From Thermodesulfovibrionales bacterium (GTDB lineage Bacteria; Nitrospirota; Thermodesulfovibrionia; Thermodesulfovibrionales; SM23-35): DNA of 64,000 nt. Each line of letters begins with the position of its first letter. The first letter of the stretch is position 1. The stretch lies in assembly GCA_031082155.1 (NCBI GenBank), contig JAVHLL010000002.1:129206-193205 (forward strand), in the 5' to 3' direction. A program made the position numbers and the translations under genes. Below, piece by piece: positions 40,297 through 51,678 of this stretch. The notes below the pieces were generated by a model. The model saw only the letters and a program-made list of their open reading frames with translations, made no database searches and was not told the origin of the DNA.

Positions 40297-41136
40297 TTAC
40301 CACTTCAGCTTTCCCTGCATCAGTTTCTCGTAAATCTTTGGGGTCACGAACGCCTGCCGGTGGATCTCATCGTCATAATAATTCGTGTCTATCTGGAAGG
40401 TATTCCTTGTTTCACGCGGTGATATCCCTTTTGTTGCAACAGCAAAGGCCCACCAGTTCCCCGGATAGGTGGCAATGGAGGCAGTATAGAGATCGACGAC
40501 CGGGAAAATCTCCTTCAGTGTTTCCTGTATTTCGATAACCATATCCTTATGGAAATGGAGAGATTCCGTATGTGTAACAAACATACCCTGATCGGTAAGG
40601 CAGTTTTTTACGTTTCTGAAAAATTCAGCGGTGAAAAGGCTCCGTGCAAATCCTATGATATCGGTAGAATCGATGATGACTGCGTCTATACCCGATGCTT
40701 TCTGTTTCGCTAAAAATTCAGCGCCGTCCATAATCCTGATCTCCACCCGTGGGTCATCAACCCCTGATGAAACAGACGGGAAGAACTGCCGCGAGATATT
40801 GATCACCTCTTCGTCAATTTCAATAAAGAATATCTTTTCAACACTTTTATGTTTTAACACCTCCCTCACTACACCGCCATCGCCTCCCCCGATAATCACA
40901 ACCTTCCTGGGGTTCGGTACCGAATGCAGCACTACATGGGTGAGCATCTCGTGATAAAAGAACTCGTCCCGTTCAGTCATCTGCACAACCTCATCAAGGA
41001 TAAGCATCTTGCCGTAATGAGGGTTACTCACGACCATTATTTCCTGAAAACTGCTTTTTCCCTTATAGAGGATCTCCTCGATTTCGTAACAATATTCGAC
41101 CGGGGCATAGGGAGCCTTCTCAAAAAACCTGATCAT
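40297..41136 (-). CDS. speE: Spermidine synthase (aminopropyltransferase)
   Basis: GKMLILDEVVQMTERDEFFYHEMLTHV; VVIIGGGDGGVVREVLKH; DAVIIDSTD. Confidence 0.93.
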   Translation of the reverse strand: MIRFFEKAPYAPVEYCYEIEEILYKGKSSFQEIMVVSNPHYGKMLILDEVVQMTERDEFFYHEMLTHVVLHSVPNPRKVVIIGGGDGGVVREVLKHKSVEKIFFIEIDEEVINISRQFFPSVSSGVDDPRVEIRIMDGAEFLAKQKASGIDAVIIDSTDIIGFARSLFTAEFFRNVKNCLTDQGMFVTHTESLHFHKDMVIEIQETLKEIFPVVDLYTASIATYPGNWWAFAVATKGISPRETRNTFQIDTNYYDDEIHRQAFVTPKIYEKLMQGKLKW

Positions 41137-41172
41137 TTCTCGTCCTTTCAGTACAGGAAAATAATTTCCCTG

Positions 41173-42336
41173 TTAAATTAAAATTGTTCTCGGTATTGAG
41201 AACCCGTTGAACTCCGAGGCATACGATATCGTATAAGCGCCACTCGAAAGAATAAGCACAATATTTCCGATATTCGGTTCGATCAGGGTGACATTCTTAT
41301 CGACCACATCAAAGCTATCGCAGCTTGGTCCTGCTATTGTCCATTGTTTCTTGTTTACAGCCTGGTTCAGGCTCTCGACGAGGTAGCTGTACTTAATTCC
41401 CCCCACGCTCTCCATGAGTCCATTGAATACGCCAACGTCCAGATACAACCAGCCTTCGTCACCTCTCTGTGCTTTCCCGATGACCGACGTCACCAGAATA
41501 CCTGCATCTCCGATTACCGCCCTTCCCGGTTCTATAAAAATGTCGGTATATTCCGGAAATTTATTGTACAGAAGTTCGTTTATATTTTTTTCAATCGCTT
41601 CGATGCTCACTACATTCTTTCGGTATTTTATAGGATATCCACCGCCGATATTCAGCATCTTCAGGGTTATCCCTTCCTTTTCGGCCCTTTCCCATAAATT
41701 CTTCGTTTTATCAAGCGCGATATTCCAGTTGTAGATATTCGTACATTGCGAACCGACGTGGAAGGTAATTCCCACTGGTTTCAGCCCCTTCTCCTTTGCA
41801 TAACACAATAACGCGAGCGCTTCATCGAGTTCTACTCCGAATTTATTGCTGAGCGGCCATTCACTTCCCTCATTGGGAACCGAGAGCCTGACATATACGC
41901 TGGAGTCCGGGATGTACCGTACGAGTTTTTCCACTTCATCGACGGAGTCGAACGCAAACAGTCGCACACCATATGATGCAGCCATTTTGAGAAATTTCAG
42001 CGATTTTACCGGATTGCTCGATATTATTCTTTCTGGATCTACATTGAGCTGCGCAAGGATTTCGAGTTCACCCTCGGACGCAATTTCAAACCCTGTTCCA
42101 AGTCCGCTCAGCAGCTTCAGTATCTGAATATCCGGGTTTGCCTTTACCGCATAAAAAACCCTCGCGTTCCTGATGGCACGGCCTATCACGGATATTTTCT
42201 GTCTCACCTTATCTTTATCGATAAGAAGAAAGGGCGTCTCCCGCTCTTCCTTGTCAAGATACTGCAACACCTTGAACAGTGAAGACTCCGGGATAATGCC
42301 TGCATGAACTTTTTCTATCTTGAATGACCGTACCAT
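41173..42336 (-). CDS. Type III (alanine-racemase-fold) ornithine/lysine decarboxylase-like PLP enzyme
   Basis: VFYAVKANPD (PLP Lys), FEIASEGELEIL, ITFHVGSQC, LNIGGGYPIKY, IEPGRAVIGD, GPSCDSFDVV. Confidence 0.92.
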   Translation of the reverse strand: MVRSFKIEKVHAGIIPESSLFKVLQYLDKEERETPFLLIDKDKVRQKISVIGRAIRNARVFYAVKANPDIQILKLLSGLGTGFEIASEGELEILAQLNVDPERIISSNPVKSLKFLKMAASYGVRLFAFDSVDEVEKLVRYIPDSSVYVRLSVPNEGSEWPLSNKFGVELDEALALLCYAKEKGLKPVGITFHVGSQCTNIYNWNIALDKTKNLWERAEKEGITLKMLNIGGGYPIKYRKNVVSIEAIEKNINELLYNKFPEYTDIFIEPGRAVIGDAGILVTSVIGKAQRGDEGWLYLDVGVFNGLMESVGGIKYSYLVESLNQAVNKKQWTIAGPSCDSFDVVDKNVTLIEPNIGNIVLILSSGAYTISYASEFNGFSIPRTILI

Positions 42337-42392
42337 GAGAATTTTTATTTAACGGTATTTGGAGAGAATTTGCAACAGTATTTTGATGCTGC

Positions 42393-43067
42393 TCAGTGCC
42401 CTTTTCGCGCACGGGAGAGTTTCTTTGCAGTACTCCTGACGCCTTCAGAGACATTCCTGTTTTTTTCGAGAATTGAGAGATCTCTTGTCTTCAGTTCACT
42501 TAAAAGTGGGAGGGCGACTCCCGGCGGAGTCTTCGGATTCGTTACGACGGCGAGAATAATGCTGTAACTTTTCATCCATTCTCTCTTCTTTGTTATTTTC
42601 CTGAGTGCTTCATCAGAAACAGAACGGGACCGGGTAATTATTTCAACTTCCTGATCGGTAATTTTTGGGTTTTCGAGAACAGTCAGCGAAACCTCCTTGT
42701 TCGGATCTCTAAGAAGGAGGGTCCGTATCTCCTTCCCTCCGCGGAGGGCGAGATGAATGCGTTCGGAAACAGTAAGTTTCTGGATCTTCTGAAGTATGGT
42801 CTGTGTGCGTTGTTCCTGGGTCTTCTGTGGTCTCGTTAGTTCAGTTTTCGGTCTCACGGGAACATGGAGGATCTCTGAGATCATCTGCCTGACGGTATCT
42901 GGAGTCTCCGGGTGGTCATTCAAGATCCTCAGCATTTCCGGACGGTTCTTGTTTGCGTTCGCAATCTCCTCGAATACAGAATCATCCGATGCGTCCTCAA
43001 TAAGCAGTTCTATCGTCATGGCAGAAGCAGTCGACAGGTCCAGGCTTAAAAGAATCCTATCCTCCAT
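42393..43067 (-). CDS. HEAT/leucine-rich-variant-like repeat protein, hypothetical
   Basis: Repeated helical units LLRDPNKEVSLTVLENPKITDQEVEIITRS... Confidence 0.6.
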   Translation of the reverse strand: MEDRILLSLDLSTASAMTIELLIEDASDDSVFEEIANANKNRPEMLRILNDHPETPDTVRQMISEILHVPVRPKTELTRPQKTQEQRTQTILQKIQKLTVSERIHLALRGGKEIRTLLLRDPNKEVSLTVLENPKITDQEVEIITRSRSVSDEALRKITKKREWMKSYSIILAVVTNPKTPPGVALPLLSELKTRDLSILEKNRNVSEGVRSTAKKLSRARKGH

Positions 43068-43866
43068 ATGCCCCCTTCTTCATAAAAATGAAATACTCAA
43101 TATTTCCTTTTTGCCCTCTAACAGGAGATTCGAATATGCCGATTGTTTCGAGCCCGGATGATTCAAGTGTTTCTCTGACCTGGTTCACCGCAGAAAGTCT
43201 TTTCTCCTTATCTTTTATTATACCGCCTTTCCCTACCTCGCCCTTCCCGACCTCGAACTGCGGTTTTATAAGCGCGAGCATTTCACCCCGGTCTTTGTGA
43301 AAAGTCATTACCGGAGGGACAACCTTGCTGAGGGAAATAAACGATACATCAATCACGACTGCGTCGATACTGCGATTTTGCAGCTCTTCAAAATCCTTCT
43401 CCGTAAACCGCTTCTGTACCCCGGTCCCTGATTCACCTGCTCCGGAGAATTCCTGATCAAGATACCGTATGTTGGTTCTTTCCATCACCACCACTCTCGG
43501 GTCGTTCCTGAGAGACCATGCAAGCTGTCCGTATCCCACATCGATACAGAATACCTTCTTTGCTCCCCTTTTCAAAAGGCAGTCTGTAAACCCGCCGGTC
43601 GATGACCCGACGTCCATGACTACTTTCCCTTCAGCCTCTATCTGAAAATAATTTAATGCAGCTTCAAGTTTTAGCCCCCCCCTGCTTACAAAGGGGATAC
43701 CTTCCCCGGTGAGCGTTATTTGTGAAGTACCATGAACAAATATACCGGCTTTTGTTATGCGCTCACCGTTTACGAGAACCTTGCCCTCCATTATTAGAGC
43801 TCTTCCCATCTCACGGCTCTTCACAAGGCCTCTTGCGACAAGGAGGATATCCAGTCTCTCTTTCAA
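43057..43866 (-). CDS. tlyA: TlyA-family rRNA 2'-O-methyltransferase/hemolysin-like (S4 and FtsJ domains)
   Basis: KERLDILLVARGLVKSREMGRALIMEGKVLVNG; VMDVGSSTGGFTDCLLKRGAKKVFCIDVGYGQL. Confidence 0.95.
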   Translation of the reverse strand: MKERLDILLVARGLVKSREMGRALIMEGKVLVNGERITKAGIFVHGTSQITLTGEGIPFVSRGGLKLEAALNYFQIEAEGKVVMDVGSSTGGFTDCLLKRGAKKVFCIDVGYGQLAWSLRNDPRVVVMERTNIRYLDQEFSGAGESGTGVQKRFTEKDFEELQNRSIDAVVIDVSFISLSKVVPPVMTFHKDRGEMLALIKPQFEVGKGEVGKGGIIKDKEKRLSAVNQVRETLESSGLETIGIFESPVRGQKGNIEYFIFMKKGAYGG

Positions 43867-45764
43867 AGGCTGTATAAAGGCTCTTTGTGAAGTGACAGCA
43901 CAGCCTGGTATATTCCCTCTTCGTCGAGGCCGTACTTCTTTCTTAAATCGTTCTGGTGCCCGTGTTCTATAAATACGTCAGGAATACCGATCCGTCTTAC
44001 CCGCACCTGATTGAGTTCTATTTCATTGAAAAACTCAAGGACAGCGCTTCCGAACCCGCCTTTTAACACGTTTTCTTCTATCGTGAGTATTTTTGGTACA
44101 AGGGACGCTACACTTGAGATAAGCCTCCGGTCAATGGGTTTGATGAACCGTGCGTTGACAACCATTACATCGACATCATCCTTTTCGAGTCTGGCAGCAG
44201 CTGAGAGCGCGGTAAAAACGTTTCGCCCGACAGCAAGAACTGCGATGTCCTTTCCGCCTCTCAGGATTTCTGCTTCACCGATCCTGAACGGCACCGGGAC
44301 TCCGGTAAGGATTTCGGATCCCTTACATGGAGAAGCTGGTATTTTCCCTCTCGGATACCGTATCGCAACCGGTCCCTTATGGTTTAGGGCAAGTTCGAGC
44401 ATTATCCTGAATTCAACATCGTTCTTTGGCTCCATGACTGTAATATTCGGGATAGGTCGCAAAAATGATATATCGAAAACGCCCTGATGCGTTGGACCGT
44501 CCTCTCCTGCAATTCCGCCCCTGTCTATGGCAAAAACGACAGGAAGATTCTGAAGGCATACGTCATGGATTATCTGATCATAGGCCCTCTGCAGAAATGT
44601 TGAATAAATTGCAACAACAGGCTTGATGCCCTGCGTTGCAAGTCCCGCTGCAAAAGTAACCGCATGCTGTTCTGCGATGCCGACATCGTAAAAACGCTCA
44701 GGATATTTCTGCGCAAAGGAATCAAGCCCTGTTCCTTCTTTCATTGCTGCAGTTATTGCCACAATCCGTTCATCTTTCCCTGCGAGTTCAGTAAGGGTCT
44801 GGCCGAATACATCACTGAAGGTGAGCTGCGTTCCACGGAGCGGCGAACCGGTTTCGAGCTTGAAAGGCCCTATCCCGTGATAAAGGGAGGGATCTTTCTC
44901 GGAGAACTCATACCCCTTGCCCTTTTTCGTGATAACATGGAGCAGTACCGGCCCTTTTTCTTTTCTCACCATCTTCAGGGTATTGATGAGGAGGTCGATA
45001 TTATGACCATCTACCGGTCCGACATAATTGAATCCGAGTTCTTCAAATATGACACCAGGGAGGAGAAGCTTTTTCAGCATCTCTTCTGTCTTTTGCGCTA
45101 TCTTTGTCGCAGGTGCCCCTACCTTGGGAATGCTCTCGAGAAACATCTTTGAATCTCTTTTCAATTTCTGATAAAAGTCTCCAGTGAGAATGCGGTTAAA
45201 ATACGCAGACAAAGCGCCTACATTCCGGGAAATGGACATCTCATTGTCGTTCAGAATAACAATAAGATCTTTTTTCAGGTGTCCTGCATTGTTTAGTCCT
45301 TCGAATGCGAGACCGCCAGTCATGGCCCCGTCACCGATTACCGCTACTACTTTATAATCTTTCTTATTCCTGTCTCTCGCCTCTATAATGCCTAATGCCG
45401 CTGAAATGGATGTGGAACTGTGCCCGGTACCGAACGCATCATGTTCACTTTCATTGCATCGCGGGAACCCGGAAATTCCTCTATATTGCCGTATGGTCGG
45501 GAATTTCTCATATCTTCCCGTGAGAAGCTTATGCGGGTAAGACTGGTGCCCGACATCCCATATGATTTTGTCCACTGGAGAATCGAACACCGAATGGAGC
45601 GCAATGGTCAGTTCGATCACCCCGAGATTCGACGCAAGATGTCCACCGTTTTGCGCAACTATCCCTATAATTGTTTCCCGCATTTCTTCGGCCAGATCCC
45701 TGAGTTTTTCGACTGGAAGTTTTTTTACGTCCAAGGGTGATTGTATCTTTTTGAGCATCCTCAT
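43863..45764 (-). CDS. dxs: 1-deoxy-D-xylulose-5-phosphate synthase
   Basis: HLASNLGVIELTIALHSVFD; VIGDGAMTGGLAFEGLNNAG; AEQHAVTFAAGLA; ATG overlap with tlyA. Confidence 0.97.
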   Translation of the reverse strand: MRMLKKIQSPLDVKKLPVEKLRDLAEEMRETIIGIVAQNGGHLASNLGVIELTIALHSVFDSPVDKIIWDVGHQSYPHKLLTGRYEKFPTIRQYRGISGFPRCNESEHDAFGTGHSSTSISAALGIIEARDRNKKDYKVVAVIGDGAMTGGLAFEGLNNAGHLKKDLIVILNDNEMSISRNVGALSAYFNRILTGDFYQKLKRDSKMFLESIPKVGAPATKIAQKTEEMLKKLLLPGVIFEELGFNYVGPVDGHNIDLLINTLKMVRKEKGPVLLHVITKKGKGYEFSEKDPSLYHGIGPFKLETGSPLRGTQLTFSDVFGQTLTELAGKDERIVAITAAMKEGTGLDSFAQKYPERFYDVGIAEQHAVTFAAGLATQGIKPVVAIYSTFLQRAYDQIIHDVCLQNLPVVFAIDRGGIAGEDGPTHQGVFDISFLRPIPNITVMEPKNDVEFRIMLELALNHKGPVAIRYPRGKIPASPCKGSEILTGVPVPFRIGEAEILRGGKDIAVLAVGRNVFTALSAAARLEKDDVDVMVVNARFIKPIDRRLISSVASLVPKILTIEENVLKGGFGSAVLEFFNEIELNQVRVRRIGIPDVFIEHGHQNDLRKKYGLDEEGIYQAVLSLHKEPLYSL

Positions 45765-46762
45765 GCTTTCCTCCCCACAATATATCTGGCGATATGCCGT
45801 AAGGGATCTGCCTCACGAGAAAATATTCCAAGGGAATCCAATGCCCCGTTCAGAAGTTCTTTCGCTTTTTGCCTTGCCCCTTCGGTTCCATAGAGCGCAG
45901 GATAAGTCATTTTCTTCTTCTTGCTGTCAGAACCCGGAGATTTTCCGAGTTCTTCTGCAGTACCCTCTATATCGAGGATATCATCAATGACCTGGAACGC
46001 AAGCCCTATCTGTTCACCATAGCGAGTCAATGCGTCAACCCTGTCTTTCTTAGTGCCTGCAAGTACGGCCCCCATCCTGACCGATACCTTTATCAGCGCA
46101 GCGGTCTTTTGGAAGTGAATAAATTGTAACACATCGGAGTTGGGTTCTGCATTCTCCGCAATGATATCCTGCGCCTGACCGGCAACCATTCCGAGCAGGC
46201 CTGCGGCTTTTGCCACATCATGGATAACTTTTGCGATTGTCGAATGCGTGATCCGGAGAGTTGCCTTCTGCTGCCTCGTTCCCTTCCTTCCAGGTCCAGT
46301 GTTGCGGTTTGCAGGTTCTCCGATCATGGAGAATGCTTCCGTAAGCAATGCATCTCCGGCCAGTATGGCCATCGCTTCGCCGAAGACCTTGTGGTTCGTT
46401 GGTTTTCCCCGTCTCAGGTCATCATTATCCATTGCAGGAAGATCGTCATGAATGAGCGAATAGGTGTGGATGAGTTCAAGGGCAGATGCCTGCGGTATGA
46501 TATTACGCGGGTCTCCTCCGCATACTTCATGCGAAGTGAGCGCGAGAATCGGCCTGAGCCGTTTGCCTCCTGCGAAGAGGGAATAGACAACCGCTTCGTG
46601 AAGGATCTGCGGGGGGGATGAGATACTGAAATATGACTCGAGATAGGCGTCTATAAGTGTGCGTTTTTCGCTGAGATAATTTTTTAAAGGAAAAGCTCCC
46701 CTATGAGGGGGTTTTATGCTACTCCCACTCAATGGTGCTCGGCGGTTTTGAGCTGACATCAT
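45761..46762 (-). CDS. ispA: Polyprenyl (farnesyl/geranylgeranyl) diphosphate synthase; start uncertain
   Basis: [44 protein letters not shown] (first Asp-rich motif), [13 protein letters not shown]. Confidence 0.92.
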   Translation of the reverse strand: MMSAQNRRAPLSGSSIKPPHRGAFPLKNYLSEKRTLIDAYLESYFSISSPPQILHEAVVYSLFAGGKRLRPILALTSHEVCGGDPRNIIPQASALELIHTYSLIHDDLPAMDNDDLRRGKPTNHKVFGEAMAILAGDALLTEAFSMIGEPANRNTGPGRKGTRQQKATLRITHSTIAKVIHDVAKAAGLLGMVAGQAQDIIAENAEPNSDVLQFIHFQKTAALIKVSVRMGAVLAGTKKDRVDALTRYGEQIGLAFQVIDDILDIEGTAEELGKSPGSDSKKKKMTYPALYGTEGARQKAKELLNGALDSLGIFSREADPLRHIARYIVGRKA

Positions 46763-48257
46763 ATACTACCCTGTTTACCCCTTTGACTTCATTGATAATT
46801 CGGTTCGCGACAGCACCGAGTACAGGATAAGGGATCCTGGCCCAGTCTGCTGTCATGCCGTCGAGGCTGTTGACCGCTCTGACTGCAATCACATTTTCAT
46901 AGGTCCTTTCGTCTCCCATAACACCGACGCTTTTCACGGGGAGAAGGACTGCAAAAGCCTGCCAGAGCTTTGTATAAAGACCTGCCTTTTTGATCTCATT
47001 GAGCACAATCGCATCTGCCTGTCTCAGTATATCGCACCGCTCTTTCGTTACTTCACCGATGACCCTGATCGCCAGACCTGGCCCCGGAAAAGGCTGGCGG
47101 TTAATAATCTCATCAGGAATATCAAGGTCTTTCCCGAGCAGACGCACTTCGTCTTTGAAGAGTTCGCGCAATGGTTCTACCAATTTCAGTTTCATCCTTT
47201 TCAGGAGACCCCCGACATTGTGATGACTTTTTATTGTTGCTGAAGGCCCTTTAAAGGATACGCTCTCTATGACATCGGGATACAATGTTCCCTGGGCAAG
47301 AAACTGCACCCCTTTGATTTTACCGGCCTCTTCTTCAAATACCCTGATGAATTCATTGCCGATTATTTTTCTCTTTTTCTCAGGGTCGGTTATTCCTTTC
47401 AGTTTTTTCAGGAATCTGTCCGAGGCATCGATACAGTCGAGATTCATATGGAAATGTTTCCTCAGCGTAATTTCGACCTTTCTTGCCTCGCCTTCTCTCA
47501 GGACGCCGTTGTCAACAAAGATACAGGTTAATTGCTTTCCGATCGCTCTGTGGACAAGTACTGCGGTCACTGTTGAGTCAACGCCCCCGCTGATACCACA
47601 GACAACTTTTTTATCGCCAACTTTCTCCCTGATCTCTTTCGTCGTAGCCTCAATAAAGGATTTCATTGTCCAGAGGGGTCTGCACCTGCAGATTTCAAAT
47701 AGAAAATTCCTGAGTATCTTTGCGCCTAGTGGTGTATGTGCAACCTCGGGATGAAATTGAAGCGCATAAAAATTCCTGACCTTATCAGCCATGACAGCCA
47801 CGGGAGAGTTGTCCGTATGCGCTATGGATAAAAAATCTCGGGGATATTGTTCAATTCTGTCGCCATGGCTCATCCATACGACAGTTTTTTTCGGGATGCC
47901 CTGAAAAAGAGACGTCTTCCGGTCTATGATAAGTTCGGCTCTTCCGAACTCTCTCTTCCGCGCCCTCGCAACCTTACCTCCGAGACAGTGTGCAATGAGC
48001 TGCATTCCATAACAGATTCCGAGGACAGGGATGCCGAGGTCAAATACCGCGAGGTCAGGAACAGGAGCGCCCTTGTCATACACGCTTGATGGGCCGCCCG
48101 ACAGGATTATCCCTTTCGGATTGAACTCCCTAATCTTTTCTACAGATATGTTAAAAGGGAGGATTTCCGAATAGACTTTGTTTTCTCTTACCCGCCGGGC
48201 TATGAGTTGCGTGTATTGTGAGCCAAAATCAAGGACGAGGACATTCTCTGGGAACAT
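46719..48257 (-). CDS. guaA: GMP synthase (glutamine-hydrolysing)
   Basis: [47 protein letters not shown]-terminal [13 protein letters not shown]. Confidence 0.98.
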   Translation of the reverse strand: MFPENVLVLDFGSQYTQLIARRVRENKVYSEILPFNISVEKIREFNPKGIILSGGPSSVYDKGAPVPDLAVFDLGIPVLGICYGMQLIAHCLGGKVARARKREFGRAELIIDRKTSLFQGIPKKTVVWMSHGDRIEQYPRDFLSIAHTDNSPVAVMADKVRNFYALQFHPEVAHTPLGAKILRNFLFEICRCRPLWTMKSFIEATTKEIREKVGDKKVVCGISGGVDSTVTAVLVHRAIGKQLTCIFVDNGVLREGEARKVEITLRKHFHMNLDCIDASDRFLKKLKGITDPEKKRKIIGNEFIRVFEEEAGKIKGVQFLAQGTLYPDVIESVSFKGPSATIKSHHNVGGLLKRMKLKLVEPLRELFKDEVRLLGKDLDIPDEIINRQPFPGPGLAIRVIGEVTKERCDILRQADAIVLNEIKKAGLYTKLWQAFAVLLPVKSVGVMGDERTYENVIAVRAVNSLDGMTADWARIPYPVLGAVANRIINEVKGVNRVVYDVSSKPPSTIEWE

Positions 48258-49718
48258 TTACCATTCAGGCCTGTAGTTCGGCGCTTCCTTGGTAATTATT
48301 ACATCATGGACATGACTCTCTCTGAGACCAGCGCTTGTAATCCTGATAAACCGTGCCTTGTTTCTTAGTTCCTCAAGGTTCCTGCAACCGCAGTAACCCA
48401 TGCCGGAACGCAAACCCCCGATAAGTTGATGTATGCTTTGGGAAACCAGTCCTTTGTAAGGGACCCTTCCCTCAACTCCCTCGGGTACAAGTTTTATCGC
48501 TTTGACGCCCGACTGGAAATATCTGTCCTTTGAACCCTGCTCCATTGCTCCGATAGATCCCATTCCCCTGTATACCTTGTAACTGCGACCCTGAAAAAGG
48601 ACTATTTCACCAGGCGATTCATCGGTACCTGCGAAAAGGCTGCCGATCATTATCGAATGGGCGCCGACTGCAAGCGCTTTCGTGATATCACCCGAATATT
48701 TTATTCCGCCATCGGCGATTACCGGGATTTTATGTTTTTTGGCCACAGCAAAACAGTTCTTGATGGCAGTGATCTGTGGGACACCCGCGCCAGCCACTAT
48801 CCTTGTCGTACAAATAGAACCCGGGCCGATTCCCACCTTTATTCCATCCGCTCCCGCCTTAATGAGATCTCTGGCCGCCTCTGCAGTAGCGATATTGCCC
48901 GCAATCACATCAATGTCGAATTTTTTCTTTAACATCTTCAAGGTATTGAGAACCGGATTCGTATGGCCATGGGCAGTATCAATAACGATTACATCAGCTC
49001 CGGCTTTAATAATCAGTTCAGCGCGGTAAAGCACATCATCTCCGGTCCCAATGGCAGCGCCTACACGAAGTCTTCCCATGCTGTCCTTGCAGGCGTTTGG
49101 ATATTTCTTTCTTTTCTCAATATCCTTGATCGTAATCAACCCTTTGAGGACGTTGTTTTTGTCAACGATCGGAAGTTTTTCGATCTTATACTTGTGGAGT
49201 ATCTTTTGGGCTTTTTCAAGGGTTGTACCAACGGTCGACGTAATCAGGTTTTTGCTTGTCATTACCTTCTCAACTTTTTTGTTGAACTGTGTTTCAAACC
49301 GCAGATCCCTGTTGGTGATGATTCCTATGAGCTTTCCTTTCTCGGTAACAGGCACTCCGGATATACGGTATTTTTTCATAAGCGCCAACGCTTCTGAAAT
49401 AGGCGCATCAGGCATTATGGTAATCGGGTCCATGATCATTCCGCTTTCGGACTTTTTTACCTTGTCGATTTCTGTTTTCTGGCGTTCAGGGCTCATAGCC
49501 CTATGGACAATCCCTATGCCTCCTTCACGGGCCATAGCCATTGCGAGATCTGCCTCCGTAACCGTATCCATAGCGGCACTTACAATGGGAATGTTGATAC
49601 TGATGTTCCGTGTGAGCATGGTATTCACGTCTGTGTGTTTCGGGAGGACTTCCGATTTTGCAGGAAGAAGGAGCACATCATCAAATGTCAGGCCTGTTTG
49701 CACTCTATCGTCGATCAT
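48258..49718 (-). CDS. guaB: IMP dehydrogenase with CBS pair
   Basis: [52 protein letters not shown]. Confidence 0.98.
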   Translation of the reverse strand: MIDDRVQTGLTFDDVLLLPAKSEVLPKHTDVNTMLTRNISINIPIVSAAMDTVTEADLAMAMAREGGIGIVHRAMSPERQKTEIDKVKKSESGMIMDPITIMPDAPISEALALMKKYRISGVPVTEKGKLIGIITNRDLRFETQFNKKVEKVMTSKNLITSTVGTTLEKAQKILHKYKIEKLPIVDKNNVLKGLITIKDIEKRKKYPNACKDSMGRLRVGAAIGTGDDVLYRAELIIKAGADVIVIDTAHGHTNPVLNTLKMLKKKFDIDVIAGNIATAEAARDLIKAGADGIKVGIGPGSICTTRIVAGAGVPQITAIKNCFAVAKKHKIPVIADGGIKYSGDITKALAVGAHSIMIGSLFAGTDESPGEIVLFQGRSYKVYRGMGSIGAMEQGSKDRYFQSGVKAIKLVPEGVEGRVPYKGLVSQSIHQLIGGLRSGMGYCGCRNLEELRNKARFIRITSAGLRESHVHDVIITKEAPNYRPEW

Positions 49719-49858
49719 ACTTTATTGTCCGTAAACTTTCGATAAGTGTAACATGATGCTTCCGTCTAAAGCAATCAGCTTGGTCAGAATCATGAAGGAG
49801 GGTACAACAACGGTGCGGTTATGATACAATATTAATTCACTATTGATTCCCTAAGAAA

Positions 49859-51646
49859 ATGGCAAAAAATATACGGAACTTTTCGATTGTTGCGCATATA
49901 GATCACGGGAAGTCAACCCTTGCGGACAGGCTACTCGAATATACCGGTGCGTTAAGTGAACGCGAGATGATGGACCAGGTGCTCGATACCATGGATCTGG
50001 AGCGTGAACGGGGCATAACGATCAAGGCTCATGCGGTAAGGCTGAAATATCATGCAGACGACGGTAACGAATATATCTTTAACCTTATCGATACTCCCGG
50101 TCATGTGGATTTTTCATATGAAGTCTCCCGGAGCCTTGCATCCTGTGAAGGTGCGCTCCTTGTAGTGGACGCTTCGCAGGGAGTAGAGGCCCAGTCAGTC
50201 GCAAACGCATATCTTGCCCTTGAGAATAATCTTGAAATCATTCCCGTGATCAATAAAATCGACCTCCCTGCTGCAGACCCTGAAAAAACAAAGGAGCATA
50301 TCGAGGACGCGATCGGTCTGGACTGTTCCTTTGCTGTTCTTGCGAGTGCGAAGGAGGGAATAGGCACTCACGAAATTCTTGAAGCAATTGTGAACAGGGT
50401 ACCGCCGCCGGCTGGGGATGACGATAATCCGTTGAAAGCGCTCATCTTCGATTCCTGGTTTGACAATTATCAGGGGGTCATTGTGCTCGTCAGAGTTTTC
50501 GACGGCAGGGTGAAACAGGGCGACAAAATACGGCTTATGGCCGTAGACAACGTATTTGAAGTGTCGCAAGTCGGCATTTTTACTCCGAAAATAACACCGC
50601 TTCATGAACTCGTTTCCGGAGAAGTCGGGTATATCATAGCGGGCATAAAACGCATAGCAGATACGAAAATCGGTGATACTGTGACCGACGCAAATAATCC
50701 TGCTGCGGAACCCTGCCCCGGTTATAAAGACATAAAACCCATGGTCTTCTGCGGCCTTTACCCTACCGCATCGCATCAATATGAAAACCTGAGGGACGCG
50801 CTCAATAAACTGAGGCTGAATGATGCTTCATTCACTTTTGAACCCGAGACTTCGCTCGCACTCGGTTTTGGTTTCAGATGCGGGTTTCTCGGCCTGCTCC
50901 ATATGGAAATCATCAAGGAGCGGCTTGAGCGTGAATTTGACCTCTCGCTTCTCAGTACCGCACCTACCGTTGTCTACCGTGTTACCGGTCCGGACATGAA
51001 AGTGATCTCTGTTGATAACCCTGCACTTTTGCCGGACCAACATGAAATGATTGAGGAACCTTTTGTGCTCGCCACGATTTTCCTTCCCCAGGAGTTCATC
51101 GGCCCTATACTCGACCTTTGCCAGGAAAAAAGGGGCATTCAGAAATCTTTTGCTTATATCGGAAAAGACAAGATAAAGATTGAGTATGAACTTCCGCTCA
51201 ATGAAATTCTCTGGGACTTTTTTGACAAGCTGAAATCTCTATCAAGGGGGTATGCTTCGATGGACTACGAATTTATAGGGTTCAGAGAATCCGATCTGAT
51301 AAAGCTCTCTATTCTTCTGAATGGGGAAGTTGTCGATGCACTCTCTCTCATTGTTCACAAGGAGAAGGCGTTTTATAAGGGGAGGGAACTCACAGAAAAA
51401 CTGCGGGGAATCATTCCGAGGCAAATGTTTGAAGTGATCATTCAGGCTGCAATCGGGAATAAAATAATTGCACGGGAAAATGTGAAAGCGCTCAGGAAAG
51501 ACGTTATTGCCAAATGTTACGGCGGAGACATTACCCGGAAAAGAAAACTCCTTGAGAAACAAAAAGAGGGGAAGAAGCGCATGAAACAATTCGGAAGAGT
51601 CGAATTGCCACAGGAGGCATTTCTGGCTGTTTTAAAGGTAAAATAA
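49859..51646 (+). CDS. lepA: Elongation factor 4 (LepA)
   Basis: [32 protein letters not shown]-terminal [27 protein letters not shown]. Confidence 0.98.
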   Translation: MAKNIRNFSIVAHIDHGKSTLADRLLEYTGALSEREMMDQVLDTMDLERERGITIKAHAVRLKYHADDGNEYIFNLIDTPGHVDFSYEVSRSLASCEGALLVVDASQGVEAQSVANAYLALENNLEIIPVINKIDLPAADPEKTKEHIEDAIGLDCSFAVLASAKEGIGTHEILEAIVNRVPPPAGDDDNPLKALIFDSWFDNYQGVIVLVRVFDGRVKQGDKIRLMAVDNVFEVSQVGIFTPKITPLHELVSGEVGYIIAGIKRIADTKIGDTVTDANNPAAEPCPGYKDIKPMVFCGLYPTASHQYENLRDALNKLRLNDASFTFEPETSLALGFGFRCGFLGLLHMEIIKERLEREFDLSLLSTAPTVVYRVTGPDMKVISVDNPALLPDQHEMIEEPFVLATIFLPQEFIGPILDLCQEKRGIQKSFAYIGKDKIKIEYELPLNEILWDFFDKLKSLSRGYASMDYEFIGFRESDLIKLSILLNGEVVDALSLIVHKEKAFYKGRELTEKLRGIIPRQMFEVIIQAAIGNKIIARENVKALRKDVIAKCYGGDITRKRKLLEKQKEGKKRMKQFGRVELPQEAFLAVLKVK

Positions 51647-51678
51647 GAGTATACAGCGCAGGTATTCAATCTTACTCC

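Noticed and set aside
49051-49734. 227-aa plus-strand ORF
   Set aside because: Antisense shadow of guaB; no recognisable domain
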